This document shows, piece by piece, positions 28,007-37,016 of a stretch of DNA of 64,000 nt. Where the stretch lies: contig JAULYZ010000017.1 in assembly GCA_032117595.1 (NCBI GenBank), positions 1-64,000 of the forward strand. Direction: 5' to 3'. The translations under genes and the position numbers were made by a program. The notes under the pieces were generated by a model. That model did not search any database and had not been told where the DNA came from. It was given only the letters and a program-made list of their open reading frames with translations. The stretch comes from WLJO01 sp032117595 (GTDB lineage: Bacteria; Actinomycetota; Acidimicrobiia; Acidimicrobiales; Ilumatobacteraceae). The first letter of the stretch is position 1; each line of letters starts with the position of its first letter.

Positions 28007-29430
28007 GCTCGGACGGAGACCTTGGCGCGGCGAGTATCGGGTGGGTAGGTGAACATCCAGATCACGAAGGTGATCGCGAAGCTGAGCGCAAGAGCGAAGT
28101 ACACGTGGCGGAAGGCGGTGAACGATCCCGCCGTTCCCGCTGCACCCGACACGGCAATCACCATCGCCACCCCCATCGCGCCACCGATCGAGCGGAACGT
28201 CAGGTTCGTTCCGTTGGCAACCCCGAACTTCTCGGCATCGACGCCCACGAGCGACGCGCCCGTGAGCGTCGACCACGACACACCGAGCGACAGCCCGTAG
28301 AGGATCGCGAAGGGGAAGTAGCCGACCCAATAGTTCGGGGTGGCGTCGAGGAAGGCGAACATCCCGAAGATGGAGAGGGCGACGACGAACATCCCTGCGG
28401 AGATGATCCGCTTCATCCAGCCTCGGTCCGAGAGGCGACCGGCAAAGGTGGCGGCGAAGAAGATCACGACCGGGGTGGGCATGATGGCGACGCCGCTCTT
28501 GAGCACCGACCACTTCCAGACGGTCTGCATGAACAGCGGTGCCGAGAACCAGAAGCCCGCCACCGGCATGTTGAAGAGCATCGTGCCCACCGATGCACTG
28601 GTGAACCGCCGCTCGCGGAACAGTGAGAGGTCGAGCAGCGGCTCGGGGTGAACACGCGAGCGCATCGCCACCACAGCGAGGAGGACTGCGCCGCCGGCAA
28701 AGCATGCGAGCACTGCGGGGCTGGTCCACCCCCAGGTCTTGCCCTCCAAGACGCCGAGGGTGATGGCGGCGAGCGAGAGCGTTCCGAGCGGGATCGAGAC
28801 GACGTCGATCCGGGAGCCCGAGTTCTGCCCCTTCGACTCCCGGAGGATCCGTCGGCCAAGGATCACCACGATGAGGACGACCGGGATGTTGATGAGGAAG
28901 ATCCAGCGCCACCCGCCCAGTTCGATCACGGCTGCACCGGCCGGTGGCCCCAGACCTCCGGCGAGCGCAGCGATGGAGCCCCACACACCGACCGCAAGGC
29001 TCCGGCGCGAGGCGGGGAACTCGGGCAGGGCGAGAGCGATCGAGGTGGGGATCATGAACGCGCCGCCGATGGACTGCACCGATCGCGCAGCGATGAGCAG
29101 GCCGACGTTGGGCGCCAGCCCGGCAGCGAGGCTCCCGATGGCGAAAGCCGTGATACCCGTCAGGAAGATACGGCGTCGGCCGAAGAGGTCGGCGAGGCGA
29201 CCGGCGAGCAACAGGAGCGAGGCGGTGCCGATGGCGTAACTCGTGAGCGCCCACGCAAGCGTGGTGCGCGAGGTGGAGGGGAACGATGCCTCGATCGACG
29301 GGAAGGCCACGTTGAGCACCGTCGAGTCGAAGATCACGAAGAACTGCCCGAACGAGGTGAGCAGCAGGGCCTGCCACGCGCGTCGGGGGATGCGTGTGTC
29401 CTCTGTCGCCGGCGCGTCCCCCAACTGCAC
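28003..29430 (-). CDS. MFS transporter, DHA2 (EmrB/QacA) family, 14 helices
   Basis: 475 aa with about 14 hydrophobic segments. Typical features are the N-terminal SFGQFFVIFDSTVLNVAFPSI (helix 1 with the acidic residue of proton-coupled exporters), RLADLFGRRRIFLTG (loop 2-3 motif A) and the GPPAGAAVIELGGWRWIFLINIP antiporter motif. Likely proton-driven export of drugs or metabolites from the cytoplasm. It starts with GTG at 29430 and is coupled to the acetyltransferase gene downstream. Confidence 0.9.
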   Translation of the reverse strand: MQLGDAPATEDTRIPRRAWQALLLTSFGQFFVIFDSTVLNVAFPSIEASFPSTSRTTLAWALTSYAIGTASLLLLAGRLADLFGRRRIFLTGITAFAIGSLAAGLAPNVGLLIAARSVQSIGGAFMIPTSIALALPEFPASRRSLAVGVWGSIAALAGGLGPPAGAAVIELGGWRWIFLINIPVVLIVVILGRRILRESKGQNSGSRIDVVSIPLGTLSLAAITLGVLEGKTWGWTSPAVLACFAGGAVLLAVVAMRSRVHPEPLLDLSLFRERRFTSASVGTMLFNMPVAGFWFSAPLFMQTVWKWSVLKSGVAIMPTPVVIFFAATFAGRLSDRGWMKRIISAGMFVVALSIFGMFAFLDATPNYWVGYFPFAILYGLSLGVSWSTLTGASLVGVDAEKFGVANGTNLTFRSIGGAMGVAMVIAVSGAAGTAGSFTAFRHVYFALALSFAITFVIWMFTYPPDTRRAKVSVRA

Positions 29431-29527
29431 CCCTGCAGCATGGCCCAGCGGACGTGTGCGAACGTAACCGGACGTAGGCTGGCACTCACTCGAGCCGGCT
29501 CGAACCAGTCACTGGAGGACGTACGCG

Positions 29528-30181
29528 ATGTTCGCCAAGAAGATGCGGATGGTGGAACCGACCGAGGCACTTCCCGGTCGCACCGATCGGACGATGCCGG
29601 TACCGCCGGCGCACTTCGTGAACGGCAATCCTCTCGTCGGACCGTGGCCTGTCGGCTACGAGACAGCAGTCTTCGCCCTGGGCTGTTTCTGGGGTGCCGA
29701 GCGCAAGTTCTGGCAGGTGGACGGCGTGTACAGCACTGCTGTCGGGTACGCAGGCGGGTACACCCCGAATCCCTCGTACGAAGAGACCTGCTCGGGACTC
29801 ACGGGTCATACCGAGGTCGTGCTCGTGGTGTTCGACCCGGCGCAGGTCTCCTACGAGCAACTGCTCAAGGTGTTCTGGGAGAACCACGACCCCACACAGG
29901 GCATGCGACAGGGCAACGACATCGGTACCCAGTACCGGAGCGCGATCTATGCGATGAGCGATGCCCAGTTGCGTGCTGCGGAGTCGTCGTGCGCCGTGTT
30001 CCAGGAGCGGCTCTCGGCGAGCGGGTACGGCACCATCACCACCGAGATCGCACCTGCAGGGGCGTTCTATTACGCCGAGCCGTACCACCAGCAGTACCTC
30101 GGCAAGAACCCGAACGGTTACTGCGGCATCGGTGGCACCGGCGTCTCCTGCCCGATCGGGATCACTCCGGCAGACGCCTGA
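29528..30181 (+). CDS. msrA: Peptide methionine-(S)-sulfoxide reductase MsrA
   Basis: 217 aa. The catalytic motif is GCFWG with Cys53. Substrate-binding GYAGGYTPNPSYEETCSGLTGHTE and DPTQGMRQGNDIGTQYRSAIY are fully conserved, and the C-terminal GYCGIGGTGVSCP holds the resolving cysteines. It repairs oxidised methionine. Unlike some selenoproteomes, the catalytic residue here is a normal Cys (TGT codon). GGAGGA lies upstream of the ATG. It is the only classical oxidative-repair enzyme in the window. Confidence 0.95.
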   Translation: MFAKKMRMVEPTEALPGRTDRTMPVPPAHFVNGNPLVGPWPVGYETAVFALGCFWGAERKFWQVDGVYSTAVGYAGGYTPNPSYEETCSGLTGHTEVVLVVFDPAQVSYEQLLKVFWENHDPTQGMRQGNDIGTQYRSAIYAMSDAQLRAAESSCAVFQERLSASGYGTITTEIAPAGAFYYAEPYHQQYLGKNPNGYCGIGGTGVSCPIGITPADA

Positions 30182-30185
30182 GCCC

Positions 30186-31310
30186 TCAGCGCGAGTCCCA
30201 CCCGTTGCGTCGGATCTCGGCGCCGTCCTCATCGAGTGAGCGTCCGGCCCAGGCGATACGCCCCGGCGTGCGGGAGAACTTCGCCACCAGGCCCTGCATG
30301 GCGGTGGAATCGATCTCGACGATGGCGTTGCGCGCTGCGTAGTGCGGGTCGACGGCGATCTCGCTCATGTCGAGCACCGGACCGATCGCCGCTTCGGCCG
30401 TCTCGAATGCGTCCACGACCTCTGCCTGTGTGCGTGCGGCGCACCACGCGCGCATGATTGCCTCGAGTTCGTCTCGGTTCGCGGCGCGGCCGTCGAAGGT
30501 GGCAAAGCGCGGATCGTCGCCGACGCCGAGCAGACTCATCACGCGCGCGGCCACCGAATCAGCCGAGGTCGACACGCCCACCCACTTGCCGTCGGCGCAC
30601 CGGTAGGTGCCGCGCGGCACGGTGTACGGGAGACCGGCACCGAGACGAGGTTGTTGCTGCCCGGTAACGGCGAACAGGGAGACGAGTGGTCCCATGATCT
30701 GGAACACGCTCTCGAGCAGCGAGACGTCCACCACCTGCCCGACCCCCGAGTGCAGCGCCACCATCGTGGAGAACGCCGCCACCAGACCCGTCACCTCATC
30801 GGTGAGCGCAATGGCGGGCAGCAAGGGTTGACCGCCCGGTTCGCCACTGATGGAGGCAAGCCCGCTCATGGCCTCGGCGATGGTGGCGAAGCCAGCACGG
30901 TGTGCGTAGGGGCCGGTCTGGCCAAAACCCGTCACGCGGGTGATCACCAGGTTCGGGCGCCGGGCGAGCAGTTCGTCGGGGCCGAGCCCGAGGCGCTCGA
31001 GTGTTCCCGGTCGGAAGTTCTCGACGAGCACGTGTGCGTCGTCGACGAGTCGCCACAGCACGTCGCGGTCGGCAGGATCCTTGAGGTCGAGCGCAAGACA
31101 CCGCTTGTTGCGGTTGACGAGTTTCCACCACAGCCCGACACCATCGCGCGGGTCCTTCCACGCCATGTTCCGCAGCGAGTCGCCCGATTCGGGCCGCTCC
31201 ACCTTGATGACCTCGGCCCCGAAATCGGCGAGGTACCGCGCGCAGTTGGGGCCTGCGAGCACGGTGGAGAGATCGAGGACGCGCAGCCCAGCGAGGGGTG
31301 TCTCAGCCAC
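30186..31310 (-). CDS. CaiB/BaiF family CoA-transferase
   Basis: 374 aa in canonical domain order: LAGLRVLDLSTVLAGPNCARYLADFGAEVIKVERP, NRNKRCLALDLKDP, LVENFRPGTLERLG and QVVDVSLLESVFQI are visible. It transfers CoA to an unknown acid. The GTG at 31310 lies inside the end of the preceding gene, an 8-bp overlap, so both are translationally coupled. It ends four bases after the convergent msrA stop. Confidence 0.9.
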   Translation of the reverse strand: MAETPLAGLRVLDLSTVLAGPNCARYLADFGAEVIKVERPESGDSLRNMAWKDPRDGVGLWWKLVNRNKRCLALDLKDPADRDVLWRLVDDAHVLVENFRPGTLERLGLGPDELLARRPNLVITRVTGFGQTGPYAHRAGFATIAEAMSGLASISGEPGGQPLLPAIALTDEVTGLVAAFSTMVALHSGVGQVVDVSLLESVFQIMGPLVSLFAVTGQQQPRLGAGLPYTVPRGTYRCADGKWVGVSTSADSVAARVMSLLGVGDDPRFATFDGRAANRDELEAIMRAWCAARTQAEVVDAFETAEAAIGPVLDMSEIAVDPHYAARNAIVEIDSTAMQGLVAKFSRTPGRIAWAGRSLDEDGAEIRRNGWDSR

Positions 31311-32361
31311 GTCGGCGTCCCATCGAGTGGCGCGCCGTGATGAGCGGGAGGTCGAGGAACGTGCGTACACCCGGAGCAGCGCCGACGACGGCAGGTACTG
31401 CGTGAACCGCGTGGGCGGCGGTTGCAGTGAGACCCTTGGCGAAGACTTCGTGACCGATGTGCACGTGCATTCCCGGCCGGCCCTCGACCCTGACGTCAAC
31501 CCCGTTGGCGGGTCCCCACTCCGGCGCAACGAACGGCGCCGCGCGATACACGCACTCCTGCACGATGCGTGCCTCGCCGTCGACGATGCCCTCCCAGCGG
31601 AACCGCTGCGCAGCCACCGTGCCGCGTGGGACGGTTCCCGCCGCAATGTCGAAGGCGCGCTCGGCCAGTTCGGTGTCGAGGAATGAGTCGATACGGTCGA
31701 GTCGTGCACCGAGCCCGTCGGCGATGAGATGAATGGCCTCACCGAACAGGCCGTCCATCCAGCGACGTGTCCGGGTCACCCGCTCGGCGAACTCGTCGGG
31801 GTACTTCGCCATGTTCATCATCTCGAACACGATCTGGGGTGACGGGTAGGCGCTCCAGTCCTCGGCCTCGGTGACCACGATGCGATCGATGTGGCTGTTC
31901 ACGGGCGACAGCGTGAGCGGGATCACCTCGGCGATGATCCCGGGGTGCAGGCCGGTTCCGTGCAGCGAGGATCGTCCTGCGGCGCACGCCGCCTCGATGC
32001 GTCCGAGGACATCGGCTCCGTACACCTTCGGGTTGATGTAACCCACCGTGGTGATGACGTTCTTGCCCGACTCGAGCAGACGACAGATCGTCTGCGTGTC
32101 GAGATCGGGATCGTCGCCGACGCGTGCGGCGGGGAGCGGCGCGTGGATCACGCAGTCGGCATCGAGCGCGCAGATCTCGTCGATGTCGTCGGTAGCGATC
32201 ACACCGATCGGGTCGACACCGATGAGCTCACCGAGATCCCTGCCCACCTTCGACTCGGAGGTGACGTAACCGCCCACCAGAGTCATCTCGGGGTGAGCGT
32301 GCACCATGCGTGCCGCCTGTTTGCCGACTGCGCCGGTTGCCCACTGGATCACACGGAACAT
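31303..32361 (-). CDS. NAD(P)-binding dehydrogenase of the dihydrodipicolinate-reductase-like fold
   Basis: 352 aa. The N-terminal Rossmann motif is VIQWATGAVGKQAARMV. The next strands (ESGKNVITTVGY) and a HGTGLHPGIIAEVIPLTL active-site segment resemble 2,4-diaminopentanoate dehydrogenase and related proteins often found near CoA-transferases in actinobacteria. The reaction is unknown. AGGGGGAAA precedes the ATG. It is coupled to the downstream CoA-transferase and divergent from the selenoprotein gene by 38 bp. Confidence 0.8.
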   Translation of the reverse strand: MFRVIQWATGAVGKQAARMVHAHPEMTLVGGYVTSESKVGRDLGELIGVDPIGVIATDDIDEICALDADCVIHAPLPAARVGDDPDLDTQTICRLLESGKNVITTVGYINPKVYGADVLGRIEAACAAGRSSLHGTGLHPGIIAEVIPLTLSPVNSHIDRIVVTEAEDWSAYPSPQIVFEMMNMAKYPDEFAERVTRTRRWMDGLFGEAIHLIADGLGARLDRIDSFLDTELAERAFDIAAGTVPRGTVAAQRFRWEGIVDGEARIVQECVYRAAPFVAPEWGPANGVDVRVEGRPGMHVHIGHEVFAKGLTATAAHAVHAVPAVVGAAPGVRTFLDLPLITARHSMGRRRG

Positions 32362-32387
32362 CTGGTTTCCCCCTGCTGGTGCGCGAG

Positions 32388-32393
32388 TAACGT
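32388..32393 (+). promoter_or_regulatory. Putative -10 box (TAACGT) for the ArsC-family selenoprotein gene
   Basis: TANNNT hexamer ending six bases before the ATG at 32400, with no ribosome-binding site in between. It supports the start codon that places the in-frame UGA at codon 12. Confidence 0.5.
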
Positions 32394-32399
32394 CATCAC

Positions 32400-32753
32400 A
32401 TGGCCAAGCCTGTGATCTACCACAACCCCCATTGAAACTCCTCGGTCAATGCCGTGCGCATTGCAGAGGATCTCGGCGTCGACGTCGACATCATCGTGTA
32501 CCAGAAGACCCCGCCCGACCGGGCCGCGCTCGAGGCCATCGTGAAGAAGCTCGAGGATCCGGCCACGGATCTGGTGCGACGTGACTCGCAGTTCCAGAAA
32601 CTCGGTCTCACCGAGGCCGATGTGGCCACACCCAAACAGGTGATCGACCTGCTGCTCAAGCACAAGATGCTCCTGCAGCGCCCGGTGGTGGTCACCGACC
32701 GCAAGGCGATCATCGGTCGGCCGAAGGACCGCGTTCGCGAGCTGCTCTCGTAG
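32400..32753 (+). CDS. ArsC/Spx-family selenoprotein (in-frame UGA at the catalytic Cys)
   Basis: 117 aa when the TGA at 32433-32435 is read as selenocysteine. The N-terminus reads VIYHNPH-U-NSSVNAV. Sec12 falls exactly where ArsC has its catalytic Cys12 (YHNPxC motif). The rest has the family pattern: LGLTEADVATPKQVIDLLLKH, then LLQRPVVV and GRPKDRVRELL. The usual Cys-x-x-Ser-Arg arginine is Val, so arsenate may not be the substrate; a general selenol oxidoreductase or glutathione/mycothiol-linked role is equally possible. Without Sec a caller would find only 99 aa starting after the active site. A SECIS-like hairpin follows the UGA. The gene is alone on its strand between minus-strand genes. 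Confidence 0.88.
32440..32469 (+). promoter_or_regulatory. Bacterial SECIS-like hairpin of the ArsC-family gene
   Basis: Four bases after the UGA, CCTC (32440-32443) pairs with GAGG (32466-32469), and CAATGC (32447-32452) pairs with GCATTG (32458-32463) around loop CGTGC, with an internal GGT/CA bulge. Position and shape fit bacterial SECIS elements, including a G-U in the apical loop. Confidence 0.75.
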
Positions 32754-32777
32754 TTCTCGCAGTCCTGCTGGTCGGCG

Positions 32778-33788
32778 TCAGCCGAGCACGAGATCGGCGA
32801 ACTGACGAAGTTGTGCCGTGTCGCGGGCAGCAACAAGCAGCGTGGTGACCGGGCTCGCCTTCCATGCATCGAGACGTTCGCGGATGCGTCCCACGGGGCC
32901 GACGAGGCTGATCTCGTCGGCGAACTGCTCGGGCACCATGGCGATGGCCTCGTCGCGTCGGTTGGCGAGGAAGAGTTCCTGGATGCGGTTGGCCTCGTCC
33001 TCGAAGCCCATCCGTGCGAGCAGTTTGGTGTGATAGTTCTGCCCCTTGGCGCCCATCCCGCCCACGTAGAAGCCGAGCATGCCCTTCACCGGGCGGAGGC
33101 CGGCCTCCACGTCGTCGGTGATGTTGAGCGTGATGAGGGCGTTGATCTCGAACCCGGGCTTCGCCGGGGCCAACTGGTCGGCGTAGACCTCCTGCCGGTA
33201 CGGCGAGTAGTAGAGCGGCAACCAACCATCGGCGATCTCGGCGGTCTGGCGCACGTTCTTCGGGCCCTCGGAGCCGATGAAGATGGGGATCTCGCGACGC
33301 TCGGGATGGATCATCAGACGGAGTGGCTTGCCGAGGCCCTCGGCGCCGGGGCCGCGGTAGGGGTGTTGGTAGAACTCGCCCTGGAAGTCGAGTGGTTCCT
33401 CCCGACGGATGACCTGGCGGATGATCTCGACGTACTCGCGGGTACGCGCCAGGGGCTTGTTCGACGGCTGTCCGTACCAGCCCTCCACCACCTGGGGTCC
33501 GCTCACGCCGAGTCCGAGGATGAAGCGACCCTCGGAGATGAGGTCGAGGGTGGCAGCCGCCATCGCCGTGGCCGTCGGCGTACGAGCCGAGAGTTGCACC
33601 ACGCCGGTGCCGATCTTGATGCGTGAGGTGTGCGAGGCGAGCCATGTGGCGTAGGTGAAGCAGTCGCTGCCCCAAGTCTCCGCCACCCAGACGCTGTCGT
33701 AGCCGAGGCGCTCGGCCTCCTGAACGAGGGGGATGACCCCTTCAGGCTTGTTGGCTCCCCAGTACCCCAGTGCAAGTCCGAGTTTCAT
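32778..33788 (-). CDS. LLM-class F420-dependent oxidoreductase
   Basis: 336 aa. KLGLALGYWGANKPEGVI begins the barrel; YDSVWVAETWGSDCF, the IGTGVVQLSARTP strand (F420-specific bulge region), GRFILGLGVSGPQVVEGWYG and PIFIGSEGPKNV are typical of the F420 branch. Substrate unknown. ATG at 33788 with TAGCCT seven bases upstream. It lies 24 bp from the convergent selenoprotein gene. Confidence 0.88.
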   Translation of the reverse strand: MKLGLALGYWGANKPEGVIPLVQEAERLGYDSVWVAETWGSDCFTYATWLASHTSRIKIGTGVVQLSARTPTATAMAAATLDLISEGRFILGLGVSGPQVVEGWYGQPSNKPLARTREYVEIIRQVIRREEPLDFQGEFYQHPYRGPGAEGLGKPLRLMIHPERREIPIFIGSEGPKNVRQTAEIADGWLPLYYSPYRQEVYADQLAPAKPGFEINALITLNITDDVEAGLRPVKGMLGFYVGGMGAKGQNYHTKLLARMGFEDEANRIQELFLANRRDEAIAMVPEQFADEISLVGPVGRIRERLDAWKASPVTTLLVAARDTAQLRQFADLVLG

Positions 33789-33795
33789 CCCGGAG

Positions 33796-33801
33796 AGGCT
33801 A
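33796..33801 (-). promoter_or_regulatory. Putative -10 box (TAGCCT) for the LLM gene
   Basis: TANNNT hexamer ending seven bases before the ATG at 33788; the same hexamer precedes the LLM gene at 6987. Confidence 0.45.
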
Positions 33802-33839
33802 AGGCCGTACCGGGCCCGGATGCGATCGATCGCGAGTTG

Positions 33840-36800
33840 TCAGAAGTCCCGATCGGCCGCTGCAGCGGTACCCGAAGCCTTCTCGGCAACGGGTGTCGTC
33901 GATGCAGGGTTCCCCAAGGTGTCGGTCACGGAGGAACTGGGGATCCACACCATGGTTCCGGTGATCGACTTCGCATCGTTGAGGCGCTTCGGGCCGAAGA
34001 CCGTCACGGTGACGAAACTCTTCCCCCCGGAGACGCTCAGGCTGATGCGGGCCTCCATGATGGAGGTCTTGCCGCCGTCGGCACCACCGGAGAAGAGCTT
34101 CACGTATCCGAGGTTGGCCACCGCCGAGCAGGAGGAACCCGATGTCCACGTGGAGCAGATGTCGAGCGTGTCGTTGGTGTTCACGTAGTTGCCGCCGACA
34201 CCCTTGTCGCGGACCCGGATCCACACCGTGCGGTCGGCGCCGGACCAACCGCTGATGACGCTGGAGGCGCTGATCGGCTTGTTGTAGGTGTAGGTGAGGA
34301 TGTCGTAGGTCCGGGGCTTGTGCTTGGCGTCGATCGTGCCGATGTCGATCTTGCCGAGCGAGAAGTTGTGGATCTTGCCCCACGTCGTGCAGACACCGTT
34401 CACCGAGACGGTGCAGTGGAACCTGCTGCCATTCGTCGCCTGGACATCGAGACCGAAGACCAGCGCGTTGTCGACGGTGACCTCGATGGTTGCCGACTCG
34501 AGTTCGGGCCCGCCACGGCTGTCGATCATGAAGGCGCGCAACTCGTACTTCTCGTTGTTGATCAGGCCGGTGGTGACCCAGGAGCAGCCGAATGGGCTCG
34601 AGGTGTCGGTGCAGATGTCGGCCCAGGTCCCGCCGGTTGCCTGTCGCACCTGAATGCGGACGCTGGTGACGGTTGCCGGTGACGGCACGTAGGCGTTGGT
34701 CTGCAGGTTGACCGTGCCCCGCACATAGGCACCCGGGCTGCTGATCGAGATCGACGCACCGGAGTTGTTCACTGGCAGATTCGTCTCGGTGTCGGAGGCA
34801 CTGTTGCCTGCGAGGTCCACCGCCACAGCACGCAGGTCGTAGGAGATGGTGGTCAGCTCGGCGAACTGAGTGGTGTCCCATTCACACTTGTAGACATCCT
34901 GGAACGCAGGGTCAGCGGGCAACGTCTCGTTGCAGAGTTCCTGCCACGCACTGGTACCCCTCGGCGCAACGGCGAACTGCACATTGTTGACTCCCGACTC
35001 GAAGTCGACGGCGTTGACCACCAGGGTCACCGTTCCCGAGAGCGGTGTGGGGCTGGGCCGTACGAGCGTGACGGTGGGGGCTTGGTTGTCGATGGTGACG
35101 CCCTCCACCACCGCGGACTCGCTGGTGGTGGAGTTCGGCAGGGTGGCGATGGCCCGCAGGTCGTAGGTGTCGCCGTCGGTGAGCGAGGTGGTGTTCCAGG
35201 TGCAGGTGTACACACCGGGCGTCAACGGATTGGTCGACTGCTGTGTGGTGCACAGGTTGGCCCAGTCGGGTTCGCCGTCCTCGTTGCTGTCGGCACCCGA
35301 CAACGCCGACTGGATGACCACCGTGGTTCCGGGTCCGCCGCAGGTGTCGACCAACGTTGCCGTGAGTGTGATGGTCCCCCGGACGTAGGCACCCGGGTCG
35401 GTGAGCCGCAGCGGTGATGTTGCTTTCAGGATGTAGTCGCGCGAGACAGCGAGGCCGTTTGCGTCCACCACCCGAATGGTGGGGGTGAGGTCGACGGCAC
35501 ACTGCGCAGTGCCGGTGATCTCCCCGGTGAGCGCGTTGATGCTGAATGGCGTCAGACCATTGGCAGTCCACACGGGGTTCACCAGTTGTGAAGCACCGCT
35601 CCCCACCACCTGCATCTGCTGGGTGTAGGCGAGGCCGGCCTCGGCTTCGGGCAGCACGGTCGGGTCGATGTCGAGTGTCGGCACCGGCCCCACACGAAGT
35701 GTCGGGATGTTGGTGACACCGATGGTCTCGGCCACCACCGAGCCGACGTTGAGGGCTGCTGCCCCGGTGCCGCCGGTGAACTGCACCTTGGCGTTCGGCG
35801 CGTACACCGTTCCACCGAGCCGGGTGACGTGTGCACCGGTGCCGATGTTGACCGTCTGTGTGCCGGTGGCCCAGAGGAGGATTCGTTGTTGCGGTCCGGC
35901 GAAGTCGGCGGTGAGTTCCACCGATGCGTCCGGATCGATCGATACTGCGCCCGACGCGACGTAGAGCAGCACGCCGCCGGCAGAGGTGACCGTGGCGTCG
36001 CCCTCGATCGTGAGTCCGTTGCAGAACACGTAGCGACCGGCGTCGAAGTCCACGATCTCGCCCTCACCGATGGTTACCGCCTGCGGGTACACCGTGGGGT
36101 CGCCCTGCGCCACCCCGATGGGCGTGGGGTTGGTACCGGCGCCGCAGGTGAACGGCGGCTTGTCCATGGCGGCCAGTGGGTCGGACAGGTTGCCGGTGAG
36201 GCTGGTAGTGCCGTCGTCGAGGTGGTCGATGTTGGGCGGCGTCGGGTCGATGGACGTGGGGCCGCACTCATTGGCAACCACGGCGTCGCCCACGATTGCA
36301 AGACGCGAGTTGGAGATGGTGAGGTTCGAGCACGGGGCCGGCGTTGCGGGGTCGCCCAGTGCGAGGAGCGACACGATCGAGGAGTTGTCAACCGTGGGCT
36401 CGTCCTGCCCGCGCGACCGCAGCGATGCCGAGAGCGTGGTGGTGTACGGCGATCGGTCGTTCGTCCCCGAGAAGGTCAGTTCGATCTCGGTGGGGGTGCC
36501 TGAGCAATCGGGAGTGGGTCGGCACTGCGCTGACGCAGCGGAGAGATTGCGTCCGAGGAGCAGCACGGAATCCTCCGTGCCGTCGATGCACAGCGCCCGG
36601 CTCAGTTCCGAGCCATCCAGTGCATACGTCACCGTGAGACTCCGCTCGGTGGTGACCGTCAGGTACTCCACCCAACTGAAGCGCACCACCATGTCGCCAT
36701 CCTGCGGGCAGGCGCCCCAGTCGTCCTCGGCCACCGACACGCCGGTGCCCTCCGCAGCCTGGGCCGTCTTCGGGTCGACCGCAGCCGCCCCCTGGGCATC

Positions 36801-37016
36801 GCGCCCGAGATAGGCGGAGATCAGACGGATGTCGACCGAACTCTTCAGGCCGTCGCTGGTGGCGTCGGCCACGTTGAGCGACGTCACGATGGCGGCCACG
36901 ATCACGCCGCCGAGCGTGATGGCGAGCACCATGGCGATGAGGAGCTCGACCAGCGTGAGCCCGCGGTCGTCCCCACGACGGCGACCGTCGAGCCGTTCGC
37001 GCAGTTTGCGAATCAT
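33840..37016 (-). CDS. Giant prepilin-like protein with C-terminal adhesin-like region
   Basis: 1058 aa. The N-terminus has a type III signal, GDDRG followed by LTLVELLIAMVLAITLGG, cleaved by prepilin peptidase at the Gly. Residues about 20-180 resemble a PilW-type minor pilin. The rest (to 1058) is far longer than any normal pilin and includes a bactofilin-like or choice-of-anchor stretch, an Ig-like putative domain (PVWTANGLTPFSINALTGEITG) and two repeats beginning GAYVRGT (about 510 and 750) with TIDNQAPTV-type Ig-like strands. I infer a pilus-tip adhesin in the manner of PilY1 or large minor pilins. It overlaps the previous pilin gene by ATGA and ends the operon. Confidence 0.82.
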   Translation of the reverse strand: MIRKLRERLDGRRRGDDRGLTLVELLIAMVLAITLGGVIVAAIVTSLNVADATSDGLKSSVDIRLISAYLGRDAQGAAAVDPKTAQAAEGTGVSVAEDDWGACPQDGDMVVRFSWVEYLTVTTERSLTVTYALDGSELSRALCIDGTEDSVLLLGRNLSAASAQCRPTPDCSGTPTEIELTFSGTNDRSPYTTTLSASLRSRGQDEPTVDNSSIVSLLALGDPATPAPCSNLTISNSRLAIVGDAVVANECGPTSIDPTPPNIDHLDDGTTSLTGNLSDPLAAMDKPPFTCGAGTNPTPIGVAQGDPTVYPQAVTIGEGEIVDFDAGRYVFCNGLTIEGDATVTSAGGVLLYVASGAVSIDPDASVELTADFAGPQQRILLWATGTQTVNIGTGAHVTRLGGTVYAPNAKVQFTGGTGAAALNVGSVVAETIGVTNIPTLRVGPVPTLDIDPTVLPEAEAGLAYTQQMQVVGSGASQLVNPVWTANGLTPFSINALTGEITGTAQCAVDLTPTIRVVDANGLAVSRDYILKATSPLRLTDPGAYVRGTITLTATLVDTCGGPGTTVVIQSALSGADSNEDGEPDWANLCTTQQSTNPLTPGVYTCTWNTTSLTDGDTYDLRAIATLPNSTTSESAVVEGVTIDNQAPTVTLVRPSPTPLSGTVTLVVNAVDFESGVNNVQFAVAPRGTSAWQELCNETLPADPAFQDVYKCEWDTTQFAELTTISYDLRAVAVDLAGNSASDTETNLPVNNSGASISISSPGAYVRGTVNLQTNAYVPSPATVTSVRIQVRQATGGTWADICTDTSSPFGCSWVTTGLINNEKYELRAFMIDSRGGPELESATIEVTVDNALVFGLDVQATNGSRFHCTVSVNGVCTTWGKIHNFSLGKIDIGTIDAKHKPRTYDILTYTYNKPISASSVISGWSGADRTVWIRVRDKGVGGNYVNTNDTLDICSTWTSGSSCSAVANLGYVKLFSGGADGGKTSIMEARISLSVSGGKSFVTVTVFGPKRLNDAKSITGTMVWIPSSSVTDTLGNPASTTPVAEKASGTAAAADRDF

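Noticed and set aside
32433..32435. TGA in the ArsC-family gene as a simple nonsense mutation or sequencing error
   Set aside because: It falls exactly on the catalytic Cys codon, a SECIS-like hairpin follows, downstream codons remain conserved, and selD is present. Two other genes show the same pattern.
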